Source: an uncultured Clostridia bacterium (GTDB lineage: Bacteria; Bacillota; Clostridia; Christensenellales; UBA1242). Taken from it: DNA of 46,767 nucleotides. Below, piece by piece: positions 1 through 7,461 of the stretch. The notes under the pieces were generated by a model. That model was not told the origin of the DNA, searched no databases, and saw only the letters and a program-made list of their open reading frames with translations. The stretch spans positions 1 through 46,767 of the forward strand of contig CAMOZC010000002.1 in NCBI GenBank assembly GCA_946630785.1, read 5' to 3'. Position 1 is the stretch's first letter. Each line of letters opens with the position of its first letter. The position numbers and the translations under genes are program-made.

Positions 1-540
1 TTTTTAAGCCACTGCAATTAGCGAACGCGTGACCGCCAATACTGGTCACTCCTTCTGGTATCGTAATACTCGTTAAGCCACTGCAATACCCGAACGCGCA
101 ATAGCAAATATCGGTCACTCCTTCGGGTATCGTAATACTCGTTAAGCCACTGCAACCATAGAACGCGATATTGCCAATACTGGTCACTCCTTCGGGTATC
201 GTAATACTCGTTAAGCCACTGCAACAAAAGAACGCGGAACTGCCAATACTGGTCACTCCTTCGGGTATCGTAATACTTTTTAAGCCACTGCAATAAGCGA
301 ACGCGGCACCGCCAATACTGGTCACGCCTTCTGGTATCGTAATACTCGTTAAGCCACTGCAACCAGAGAACGCGGAATCGCCAATACTGGTCACTCCTTC
401 GGGTATCGTAATACTCGTTAAGCCACTGCATTTATAGAACGCGGAATTGCCAATACTGGTCACACTTTTGGGTATCGTAATACTCGTTAAGCCACTACAA
501 TAATAGAACGCGGAATCGTCAATACTGGTCACATAAGATG
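1..540. repeat. tandem 69-bp LRR-coding repeats
   Basis: About 7.8 copies of a 69-bp unit with long invariant blocks (for example GTCACTCCTTCGGGTATCG on the + strand). They are separated by short variable stretches that encode the surface-exposed LRR residues. Because 69 is a multiple of 3, the alternative frames also stay open across the array. The same unit recurs in 27720-28300. Confidence 0.9.
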
Positions 541-781
541 GAATTTCCACACGGTATTTTGCATGGTTTTGAATCCATGTTTCTCCGTCCGCGGTAAATG
601 CACCACCCGTACTTCCATCGCCCAAAACACCATCGTTAATACTTAAATACCCAACAGGTACCGTTTCAATTACTTCACTGTCCGCGCTAACCCGTGGTCC
701 AATCGCGAAAACCAAAGACACTGACAAAACCACCATTGCAACAATCGTACTTAAAATTGAATAAATGGCTTTTTTATTCAT
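1..781 (-). CDS. BspA-like leucine-rich-repeat surface protein, 3' end outside window
   Basis: Partial gene: the frame is open from the ATG at 779-781 to the window edge. A secretion signal (MNKK, then a hydrophobic stretch ending in VSADS) is followed by about 50 residues shared with the 904-aa protein at 25844-28558 (GVLGDG, WIQNHAKYRVEIP). After that come about 7.5 tandem 23-residue LRR_5 units of the form IPxxVTSIGxSAFxxCSGLTSIT, encoded by 69-bp DNA repeats. Variation is concentrated around the AF and in the two residues before the Cys. The AAAGGAG ribosome-binding site lies 11 bases before the ATG. Proteins of this family are secreted or surface-exposed and often bind host or matrix ligands; the ligand here is unknown. 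It is likely catabolite-controlled (see the cre box). Confidence 0.85.
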   Translation of the reverse strand, partial: MNKKAIYSILSTIVAMVVLSVSLVFAIGPRVSADSEVIETVPVGYLSINDGVLGDGSTGGAFTADGETWIQNHAKYRVEIPSYVTSIDDSAFYYCSGLTSITIPKSVTSIGNSAFYKCSGLTSITIPEGVTSIGDSAFSGCSGLTSITIPEGVTSIGGAAFAYCSGLKSITIPEGVTSIGSSAFFCCSGLTSITIPEGVTSIGNIAFYGCSGLTSITIPEGVTDICYCAFGYCSGLTSITIPEGVTSIGGHAFANCSGLK

Positions 782-807
782 ATTTTATTTTCTCCTTTGT
801 TCCATTT

Positions 808-877
808 AGTATCTGCCAATTAAACAAATACTACTTACAGTATAATTCCCTCCCTAGCCGATTTGCAAGCGCTTTCA
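808..877 (-). promoter_or_regulatory. promoter, cre-like operator and leader palindrome of LRR gene
   Basis: Read on the minus strand: -35 TTGCAA (863-868), an 18-bp G-rich spacer, and -10 TATACT (839-844). Overlapping the -35 is TGAAAGCGCTTGCA (864-877), a near-perfect CcpA cre box, which predicts carbon-catabolite control. Just downstream of the expected start site is an inverted repeat with arms 808-815 and 825-832 (AGTATTTG...CAGATACT on the minus strand). It is shared with the two other LRR genes in the window. Confidence 0.7.
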
Positions 878-924
878 GGTTTTCGTATAATTTGTCCAGT
901 TACCCCAAAAATTACTGACAAAAA

Positions 925-1575
925 TTAATTTTCTTCCGTTGTTGTAGTATCCTTTTTTGCACGGCGCTTTTTAATAATGTGCAAAACAACTTTAGTGGTT
1001 ACCGCAACCAAAATTAACAGCAAGAAAATAATCAATAAAATATCGGTAATTTGTGGGAAAACATGACAAACAAAGGTGATAATTACACCACACAAAATAT
1101 TACCTAAAATCACGGTACCACAAATCACCCAGAAATTAAGACCAAGGAGTACAGCAAAACAGGTACCAGTCCAAACACCTGTCATCGGCACGGGAAAAGC
1201 CACAAACAAGAACACCGCTAAAATTTTCAACCACAAAACACGACGTGTGCTTTGGGTTTGGTTTTCGGTTTTTAATTGGTCCGAGCGTTTCGCTACATCG
1301 CCAACTACGAAATCAACAATGACTTTAAAGAATTTTTTATCTTTCATCCAATTGTAAATTGGACGGAATAACAAGGCGACAATCGGAACCACCAAAGAAC
1401 TACCTAACAAAGCCCACAAAAAAGCTTGCCACGAACTTAACGCTGCGGCACCCCAAATCGAAGTACTAACCCCTAACGGAATCGCTCCCTTCAATTCAAC
1501 CAAAGGTAACATGGCAACCAAAACCGTTGCTATAATTGAATTACTACCAAAAATATTCGCCAGCAATGTCCCCAA
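925..1575 (-). CDS. small multidrug export-type membrane protein (COG2426/PF06695-like)
   Basis: 216-aa polytopic membrane protein. The N-terminal segment (LPLVELKGAIPLGVS) and the central PVPMTGVWTGT / GVIITFV segments are typical of the family annotated as putative small multi-drug export proteins. The transport substrate is not established for this family. About five hydrophobic segments are visible, with a basic tail (KKRRAKKD). The start is a TTG preceded by an AAGGGGG ribosome-binding site. It lies 14 bp downstream of uppS on the same strand, so it is probably co-transcribed. Confidence 0.7.
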   Translation of the reverse strand: MGTLLANIFGSNSIIATVLVAMLPLVELKGAIPLGVSTSIWGAAALSSWQAFLWALLGSSLVVPIVALLFRPIYNWMKDKKFFKVIVDFVVGDVAKRSDQLKTENQTQSTRRVLWLKILAVFLFVAFPVPMTGVWTGTCFAVLLGLNFWVICGTVILGNILCGVIITFVCHVFPQITDILLIIFLLLILVAVTTKVVLHIIKKRRAKKDTTTTEEN

Positions 1576-1589
1576 AATATTTTTCCCCC

Positions 1590-2312
1590 TTAGGCTTCCG
1601 TACCCGAATCGGCAATCGCGCCAAAACGACGGTCGCGACTTTGATATTCTAACAAAGCGTTGTACAAATCTTCTTTACCAAAATCTGGCCAATAAATCTT
1701 GGGGAAGTATAATTCGGCATATGATACTTGCCACAACATGAAATTGCTTAAACGTTGTTCGCCGCTGGTACGTACCACAAAGTCTAATAATGGTTGGTCT
1801 TTCGTATACAAATAATTTTGCAATGTCGCACGGTCAACCTTGGGTTCAAGTTTTTCCGCCAACATCGTATTTACAGCACGCACCAGTTCATCTTGTCCAC
1901 TATAATTTAAACCTAAATTTAAAACAAATTGAGTTTCATTTTTAGTTGCTTCAATGACACTTTTGGCGTTCTTGACCAAAGCCTCTGGAAACTTCGTGTA
2001 ATCACCCATAATATTTAAACGCACATGCGGATATTTTTTCACAAAATCTTTCGCATTTAAATAATCGGTAAAATATTTAAACAAAAAATCTAATTCAGTT
2101 TTGGGACGATTCCAGTTTTCCGTTGAAAACGCGTAAACGCTGACAACCGGGATATGATAATTGAAGAAACATTCTTTAATGACGACATCTAAATTTTTAA
2201 CACCATAACGATGGCCTTTATTACGTGGCCAACCACGTTCTTTGGCCCAACGCCCATTGCCATCAATAATAAAACCAATGTGCTGTGGCAATTTCTTAAG
2301 TTCAGTCGTCAT
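1590..2312 (-). CDS. uppS: isoprenyl transferase (undecaprenyl diphosphate synthase family)
   Basis: 240 aa, usual family length. HIGFIIDGNGRWA holds the catalytic Asp. VYAFSTENWNRP and the C-terminal RTSGEQRLSNFMLWQ / YAELYF / RDRRFG blocks hold the diphosphate-binding Arg, Ser and Glu residues. It makes the C55 lipid carrier for peptidoglycan and other envelope polymers from farnesyl diphosphate and isopentenyl diphosphate. One usually conserved block, NYGGR, reads NYSGQ here, a modest departure. An AAGGAG ribosome-binding site precedes the ATG. cdsA, the common neighbour, is not present; an envelope glycolipid-type cluster lies upstream. Confidence 0.92.
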   Translation of the reverse strand: MTTELKKLPQHIGFIIDGNGRWAKERGWPRNKGHRYGVKNLDVVIKECFFNYHIPVVSVYAFSTENWNRPKTELDFLFKYFTDYLNAKDFVKKYPHVRLNIMGDYTKFPEALVKNAKSVIEATKNETQFVLNLGLNYSGQDELVRAVNTMLAEKLEPKVDRATLQNYLYTKDQPLLDFVVRTSGEQRLSNFMLWQVSYAELYFPKIYWPDFGKEDLYNALLEYQSRDRRFGAIADSGTEA

Positions 2313-2445
2313 GGTTAAATCTCCTTATGCGGTTTACGGTTTTCTTAATATAAATATATACTCTTTTCAACTATGCGATACCGCTCACCGCGCAGTCTTT
2401 ATTAAAAGAATATCACAAATATAGGTTTTATGACAAGCATTAACA

Positions 2446-3393
2446 TTACTTGGCTTTTTTGGTTTGGGTTGGTTTCAGCCCAGTTGTCTTTTGTGGAACT
2501 ATCTTGGTCGGTTTTTTAATGTATGGTTTAACCATTGAATCCGCATTATCAACATTTTCGGTATCATATTCCAAAGGAATGCCATAAGTACGTTCGTAAC
2601 ATTTACGCCAAGCCTCAAAGTTAGCCTGTTTCATATATTCCGCATTATCACGCTCATCCAAATCTTTACGCGGAAAAATTGGTGGTAAAATATGAATGGT
2701 ATAGTCGCCAAAATTAACACGACCTTCCGCATCTAAATGTTCTGGCTTATCTTTAATTGTAATAAACAAAGGCACGATGGGACGACGGTATTTAGCGGCA
2801 TAGTGAAACGCACCAGGTTTTAAGACGCGTGGTTTTTTATATTCACGCCACATGGATTGTTCCGGATAAATTAAAATTGGCCATTTCTTACGCAAGAAAT
2901 ATTCCATGGCGTGGTTAAATTTACGCATCACCGACAAACTTAAATTAGCGGGAATCGGCAAGTAACCCGTATTACGTGAAATATTACCAATCACACCTTT
3001 CCAGTTGTTAAAATCCGCCGCGACAAATTTAATATCCATACCGACAGCGGCACGCACCGCAAACGAATCAACTTTACTGATGTGGTTACAAGTAACAATA
3101 TAACCACCAACAATACCAAACAAGTTTGTACGGCCAACCACTTTAAGGTTCGTCAATTCACGATTAATCTTATTGCAATACTTTTTCAGCGCGCGCATGT
3201 ACCAAAAGTGTTTCCAGCGGTCACGATAACGACGACGCAAATAGTTAAAAGTTTCATCGACAGGGTCACAGGCATCATAACTACATTCGTCAGTGTTTTG
3301 GTTAAATTTACCTTCACGTTCATACACTTGACGTCTTTGTACATCTTCATCAAAAATTTCTTGAGGTTCTTTCAAACTATTGACATCTAACAT
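2446..3393 (-). CDS. PlsC-like lysophospholipid/1-acyl-glycerol-3-phosphate acyltransferase
   Basis: The HX4D acyltransferase motif appears as NHISKVDS, followed by the glycerol-phosphate-binding-type block LIYPEQSMW and the late IVPLF block, in PlsC order. The C-terminus is basic. The family transfers fatty acyl groups to glycerolipid or glycolipid hydroxyls at the inner membrane face. I chose the ATG at 3391-3393 because AAAGGA lies upstream at good spacing and overlaps the stop codon of the preceding gene, suggesting coupling. An in-frame upstream ATG at 3477 has no ribosome-binding site and would overlap the glycosyltransferase by 70 bp. Product 315 aa. The acceptor is unknown; context suggests a glycolipid. 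Confidence 0.8.
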   Translation of the reverse strand: MLDVNSLKEPQEIFDEDVQRRQVYEREGKFNQNTDECSYDACDPVDETFNYLRRRYRDRWKHFWYMRALKKYCNKINRELTNLKVVGRTNLFGIVGGYIVTCNHISKVDSFAVRAAVGMDIKFVAADFNNWKGVIGNISRNTGYLPIPANLSLSVMRKFNHAMEYFLRKKWPILIYPEQSMWREYKKPRVLKPGAFHYAAKYRRPIVPLFITIKDKPEHLDAEGRVNFGDYTIHILPPIFPRKDLDERDNAEYMKQANFEAWRKCYERTYGIPLEYDTENVDNADSMVKPYIKKPTKIVPQKTTGLKPTQTKKAK

Positions 3394-3407
3394 CTGTTTA
3401 ATTTCCT

Positions 3408-4367
3408 TTATTGCTTTTGTATCTGGGTTTGTTTTTTCGGTCGGCACCAAGTCTTCAATCCTATCCATAGGATACATTTGAACAATTTTTTTGCCAAACG
3501 ATTTTTATATAAGTAGTCACGATAAATGTCAGCAAAGTGTCTCATTCGCGCAATAATTTCCGGATAACGGCGTTTATTTGCTAAATAAACCGAACCGCAG
3601 CAACTAAATGCTGCCCAACCACGGATTGCATCGCGGGCAACGAGATTAGTTTCAGTTTCAGACAATTCTAACAATTTATTAATCAAATTAACATTATTTT
3701 CAGAAAACTTTTTGTGCACTTCAGAACCCGCACGCCAAGAATAACAATACAACTTTGCATTGATACACACCATTTTTTGGCAACGCTTTAAATATCCTAA
3801 ATTAAATAGCAAATCTTCACCATAACAATATTTAGGGTCAAAGCGCAACGGTTCGTCATTGTTAATTAAATCAACACGAAACATTTTATTCCAAAGCACC
3901 AACCCCGCTTTGTAAATCAGTTGTGGTACCATTTCATCGTTTTCATAAGTACGAGTAGTTTTACGCCAAGGAGAAAACACCGGAAAACGAACTGCGCGGA
4001 TAGCAAACCGACAAACACTCAAATCAGCATGATTTGTGATTAAGGCTTGATATAGTTTTTCCACATAGTTGGCTTTAATACAGTCATCACTATCAACCCA
4101 AACACAATACTGTCCATGACAGTGATCCAATAAAAAGTTACGTGTCTTGGCAACATTTTTTTCGTTGACCTTCTGCAACAAAACAATCCGACTATCACTG
4201 TCGGCATATTGTTTGGCAATTTGGTAGGTATTATCAACAGAACCATCATCCACAACAATAATTTCCAGATTTTGATAAGTTTGTTTCAAAACAGAACGTA
4301 AGCAACGACCAAGATATTTTTGTACGTTGTATGCTGGTATTAAAACACTAATCAAATCGTTTTCCAC
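3408..4367 (-). CDS. family 2 glycosyltransferase
   Basis: 319 aa. GT-A fold signature: SVLIPAYNVQKYLGRCL at the N-terminus, then EIIVVDDGSVDNT and the metal/nucleotide-sugar DXD-type motif WVDSDD. The catalytic-type YGEDLLF block lies near residue 200. There is no obvious transmembrane segment, so it is probably peripheral on the cytoplasmic side. It starts 2 bp after the CrtO-like gene and is followed closely by the acyltransferase, so the three form an operon. Donor and acceptor sugars cannot be read from the sequence. Confidence 0.88.
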   Translation of the reverse strand: MENDLISVLIPAYNVQKYLGRCLRSVLKQTYQNLEIIVVDDGSVDNTYQIAKQYADSDSRIVLLQKVNEKNVAKTRNFLLDHCHGQYCVWVDSDDCIKANYVEKLYQALITNHADLSVCRFAIRAVRFPVFSPWRKTTRTYENDEMVPQLIYKAGLVLWNKMFRVDLINNDEPLRFDPKYCYGEDLLFNLGYLKRCQKMVCINAKLYCYSWRAGSEVHKKFSENNVNLINKLLELSETETNLVARDAIRGWAAFSCCGSVYLANKRRYPEIIARMRHFADIYRDYLYKNRLAKKLFKCILWIGLKTWCRPKKQTQIQKQ

Positions 4368-4369
4368 TT

Positions 4370-5089
4370 TTACTCCTTAGGTGTTTCGTCTTGTTTCGTG
4401 CTAGCTTCATTTACCGTTGCAACATTTTCAGAATCCGCGGTATTCGATTTTTGACTGCGCATCAATCGCGTCTTTAACATCAATAAACGCGGCTTATTAT
4501 AGCGCAATACCATTAAAGGTAACAAATTTAAAATCGCATCTACCAACGCCACTGGGAATGCAATCGACCAAAAACCTGGTACTGGAACCAACAAAATCAA
4601 AAAAGAACCCAAAGTGCCAACCGTGTGCATAAACATTCCTTTGTTTAATTCCACGATAAAACGGTCAATGTAGGCAGGGTCATTTGGCGATTGAACTTTC
4701 TTTTTGCTAAAACCGCCTAAAGCACCTAGTTCACAAATATGGTCTTTCCAGACATTAATCTTAATGGCACGATAGAAGTTTACTTCACGTTTACTAACTG
4801 CATAGATTTTTGACTCACGATAGAATTTTCTCGGCACACACCAACCTGTCAACATTGCCAACAAAACAGTAATAATAATTTGAATACCCGTTGTTGACGT
4901 TACCCAAAACAAAGCATTAACAAAAGTCCAACCCAACACCAACCAGTTGAATATGGTTACAACAATCATGCTGATAATGATAATCATCATGTACAAAATC
5001 ATTAAAAATAGTTTAACACAATCATCCCAGCAAACAAACATATATTTACAAAAATCGTCAAAAGACGATTTTTTGACCCTAAAATCCAT
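4370..5089 (-). CDS. CrtO-like membrane acyltransferase (glycosyl-4,4'-diaponeurosporenoate acyltransferase family)
   Basis: Hydrophobic N-terminal half with several transmembrane segments. The C-terminal half carries features I recognise from staphylococcal CrtO: a WKDHI block, FIVELNKGMFMH matching its IIETKRAELIH, and VLRYNKPRLLML matching VQRYNRPRL. The family moves fatty acyl chains onto membrane glycolipids (in Staphylococcus, staphyloxanthin). No carotenoid genes are visible here, so the acceptor may be another glycolipid. Start uncertain: ATG at 5089 or an in-frame TTG at 5125, neither with a good ribosome-binding site. First gene of an operon with GT2 and PlsC-like genes. Confidence 0.72.
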   Translation of the reverse strand: MDFRVKKSSFDDFCKYMFVCWDDCVKLFLMILYMMIIIISMIVVTIFNWLVLGWTFVNALFWVTSTTGIQIIITVLLAMLTGWCVPRKFYRESKIYAVSKREVNFYRAIKINVWKDHICELGALGGFSKKKVQSPNDPAYIDRFIVELNKGMFMHTVGTLGSFLILLVPVPGFWSIAFPVALVDAILNLLPLMVLRYNKPRLLMLKTRLMRSQKSNTADSENVATVNEASTKQDETPKE

Positions 5090-5181
5090 CCAATTTGGGT
5101 ACTGCAATGTAAAAGTTGTAGACAACTAAAAATCAAAAATGTTAATCTACACATAGTGGTTTACCACTTAGAGGAGAAATT

Positions 5182-6252
5182 ATGAATCAACAAGAGATAA
5201 TTCCAATTTTCTTTGCCACCGATAATAATTATGCACCTTATCTTTGCGTGGCACTAAAATCAATTACTACTAACTGCAACAAAAACTATAATTACAAAGT
5301 GCACATTTTAAACACTGGTTTAGCAACTGGTTTATCCGAAGCCAACATGCAAGCCATCAAAGCCTTTGAAACCGATTACTTAAAAATTGAATTTAACGAT
5401 GTTTCCAGCATCATTGCTCCCATCAAAGAATTACTAAATAAGAGTTTGCGCGATTACTACAGCGATACCACTTTCTATCGTATTTTCATACCTAAAATGT
5501 TCCCAGAATACCATAAAGTACTTTACTTAGATTGCGATATCGTTGTCTTAGGTGATATTGCCGAACTGTACCATACCGACTTGAAAGATAATATTTTAGG
5601 TGCAGTGACTGACGAAGTTGCACCATCACACCCTACATTAATTCGTTATGTCGAAGAAACTGTTGGTGTACCGGTTAACGATTATTTTTGTGCTGGCATT
5701 ATTTTATTTAACCTTGATGCTATGCGCGAACATAAGGTTGATGAAAAATTTGTCGGACTACTTTCAAAGTATCACTTTACTACCGTGGCACAAGACCAAG
5801 ATTACTTAAATGTCATCTGTAAAGGACATGTTATGCTTTTACATCCAGGCTGGGACAAACAAGCTAATGACCGCAAATATAAAGACAAACTTAATTTAAT
5901 TCACTACAACATGTTTTCAAAACCATGGCGCTATAAAAAAGTTCCCTACGAAAAATATTTCTGGAAGTATGCTAAAAAAACACCATTCTATAAAGACATG
6001 TTAAACAGCAGAAAAAACTACACCCAAGCACAGCGTGATGATGACGCGGCACGTGGCGCTGGAATGATTGAATTGAGTTTAAAAATTATTAATTCGGATA
6101 AAACCTTCAAAAAGGTTTTGGAAAACACCACCATTGAAGCGGCAATTGCAGAAACTAGTAAAACAACCAAAACCACCACCAAAAAGGCTCCATCCAAAAC
6201 TACCAAAACAGCTAGCAAATCCAAAACAACGAAAACTACCAAAGCTAAATAA
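5182..6252 (+). CDS. family 8 glycosyltransferase with Lys/Thr-rich tail
   Basis: 356 aa. IPIFFATDNNYAPYL at the N-terminus and VLYLDCDIVVLGDI (DXD metal site) near residue 115 identify GT8. DYFCAGIILFN, DQDYLNV and the late LIHYN blocks follow in the family's usual order. Members transfer glucose or galactose to lipopolysaccharide-, teichoic- or protein-type acceptors. The last 35 residues are a low-complexity K/T/S tail (repeated TKTT and SKTTK), which could bind nucleic acid, teichoic acid or membrane phosphate. GAGGAG lies before the ATG. It diverges from the CrtO-like operon and probably shares its envelope role. Confidence 0.88.
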   Translation: MNQQEIIPIFFATDNNYAPYLCVALKSITTNCNKNYNYKVHILNTGLATGLSEANMQAIKAFETDYLKIEFNDVSSIIAPIKELLNKSLRDYYSDTTFYRIFIPKMFPEYHKVLYLDCDIVVLGDIAELYHTDLKDNILGAVTDEVAPSHPTLIRYVEETVGVPVNDYFCAGIILFNLDAMREHKVDEKFVGLLSKYHFTTVAQDQDYLNVICKGHVMLLHPGWDKQANDRKYKDKLNLIHYNMFSKPWRYKKVPYEKYFWKYAKKTPFYKDMLNSRKNYTQAQRDDDAARGAGMIELSLKIINSDKTFKKVLENTTIEAAIAETSKTTKTTTKKAPSKTTKTASKSKTTKTTKAK

Positions 6253-6263
6253 ATTAACTAATT

Positions 6264-6292
6264 AAAAAGCCCGGAATTGTCGGGCTTTTTTT
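6264..6292. terminator. bidirectional rho-independent terminator
   Basis: AAAAAGCCCG, a 7-base loop, then CGGGCTTTTTTT. The A and T runs on the two sides let it serve both the GT8 gene (+) and ohrR (-), which converge here. Confidence 0.9.
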
Positions 6293-6722
6293 AACGCATT
6301 ATATCTAATAGTTTGTGCAATGTTTGATATAAACCTTTAGCTTCTTCAGGTTCAAGCGCAACACAAGCGGCAACCTGACCAGGAATTTTAACGGCTTCTG
6401 TTTTCAAGGCTTGACCTTTGGCAGTAATTTCCACCATTAACAAACGCTCATCCGCCTCTGAACGCGCCCGTTTGATTAAGCCTTTCTTTTCCAAACTCTT
6501 TAAAACTGGTGTCATAGTACCTGAATCCAAATACAACTTATCGCCAAGTTCTTTAGCACTACACTTACCTTTTTCCCAAAAAACCATCATGGTAATATAT
6601 TGCGTATAAGTTAAATCAATTTTCGCCAAGTACGGATTATATTTTTTAACCAAACTACGTGCACACGCATACAACGGGAAACATAACTGGTTATCCAATT
6701 TTAAACAATCAAATTCATCCAT
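6291..6722 (-). CDS. ohrR: OhrR-type MarR family peroxide sensor-repressor
   Basis: 143 aa. LDNQLCFPLYA carries the single peroxide-sensing Cys (residue 14, equal to Cys15 of Bacillus OhrR) at the N-terminus. The winged helix follows: LTYTQYITMMVFWE, then KELGDKLYLDSGTMTPVLKSLEKKG and the wing RSEADERL. OhrR represses organic-hydroperoxide defence genes until the Cys is oxidised. AAAAAGGAG precedes the ATG. It lies 39 bp downstream of gpx on the same strand. A 17-bp OhrR-type palindrome in the gpx promoter indicates that the repressor controls the pair. Confidence 0.88.
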   Translation of the reverse strand: MDEFDCLKLDNQLCFPLYACARSLVKKYNPYLAKIDLTYTQYITMMVFWEKGKCSAKELGDKLYLDSGTMTPVLKSLEKKGLIKRARSEADERLLMVEITAKGQALKTEAVKIPGQVAACVALEPEEAKGLYQTLHKLLDIMR

Positions 6723-6761
6723 GACAAACTCCTTTTTAAAATGAAATGTAAGTTTGAAAGA

Positions 6762-7301
6762 TTATAACACACTTTCAATTTTTTTTCTAACATCTTTCAT
6801 GCTTACAGTTGGTTCAAAACGAGCAATAATTTCGCCGTCACGACTAATTAAAAATTTGGTAAAGTTCCATTTAATCTTGCTGTTATTTTTAAAATCTTTA
6901 TCCTTGTGTTTAAGCACCTGTGACATCACAAAACCGCCCACGCCTTTGAAACCTTCAAATTTAGTGTTAGCAACTAAATATTGATACAGTGGAATTGCAT
7001 TCTCACCATTAACATCAACTTTTGCAAACTGCGGAAAGGTGATTTTATAACGCATTGCACAGAATGAATGAATCTCTTCATTTGAACCTGGTGCTTGTTC
7101 ACCAAATTGGTTACAAGGAAAATCCAAAATTTCCAAACCATCTTTCTGGTGTTCTTCGTATAATTTTTGCAAATCATTATACTGCGGAGTAAAACCACAT
7201 CCCGTGGCGGTATTAACAATCAAAAGCACTTTGCCACGATAGTCCGCCAACTTCACTTCCGCCCCGTCTCGTCTTTGAACTGTAAAATCATAAATATTCA
7301 T
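6762..7301 (-). CDS. glutathione peroxidase-family thiol peroxidase (Cys type)
   Basis: 179 aa from the ATG at 7299-7301, which has an AAAAAGGAGAG ribosome-binding site; the longer frame upstream covers the promoter. Motifs: NTATGCGFTPQY with peroxidatic Cys35 (codon TGT, so not selenocysteine), ILDFPCNQFGEQ, and KWNFTKFL with the active-site Trp and Asn. Such Cys enzymes usually reduce lipid and organic hydroperoxides with thioredoxin. The pairing with ohrR supports organic peroxide stress as the role. In many bacteria the OhrR partner is Ohr rather than GPx. Confidence 0.92.
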   Translation of the reverse strand: MNIYDFTVQRRDGAEVKLADYRGKVLLIVNTATGCGFTPQYNDLQKLYEEHQKDGLEILDFPCNQFGEQAPGSNEEIHSFCAMRYKITFPQFAKVDVNGENAIPLYQYLVANTKFEGFKGVGGFVMSQVLKHKDKDFKNNSKIKWNFTKFLISRDGEIIARFEPTVSMKDVRKKIESVL

Positions 7302-7322
7302 TTCTCTCTCCTTTTTAATTAC

Positions 7323-7374
7323 GTTCAATTTAATTGAACTCAATCTATTATAACACTTTTTCGCTGCAACGCAA
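7323..7374 (-). promoter_or_regulatory. gpx-ohrR promoter with OhrR operator
   Basis: Minus-strand promoter: -35 TTGCGT (7369-7374), 16-bp spacer ending in TGT, -10 TATAAT (7347-7352). Directly downstream, over the expected start site, lies GTTCAATT-T-AATTGAAC (7323-7339). This is a perfect 8-bp inverted repeat very close to the Bacillus OhrR site (TACAATT-A-AATTGTA). Repressor bound there would block transcription. Confidence 0.8.
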
Positions 7375-7461
7375 GTATTTTTTTGCATTAATGATAAATT
7401 TTACAGCCAACATAATCCGTGTTATACTGAAATAGTATTAACAATAAAAGGAGAAAAAATT

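Noticed and set aside
18-431. Open minus-strand frame encoding a 23-residue repeat (WLNEYYDTRRSDQYW)
   Set aside because: It is an alternative frame of the 69-bp LRR array. The real frame has a signal peptide, a ribosome-binding site and LRR residues; this one has neither and stays open only because 69 is divisible by 3.
1-540. Regularly spaced repeats resembling a CRISPR array
   Set aside because: The unit is 69 bp without unique spacers, codes in frame for LRRs, and no cas genes are near.
6018-6242. Val/Leu-rich minus-strand frame opposite the GT8 tail
   Set aside because: It is the complement of the low-complexity Lys/Thr codons and has no ribosome-binding site.
7195-7210. Selenocysteine in the GPx active site
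   Set aside because: The active-site codon is TGT (Cys), not TGA.
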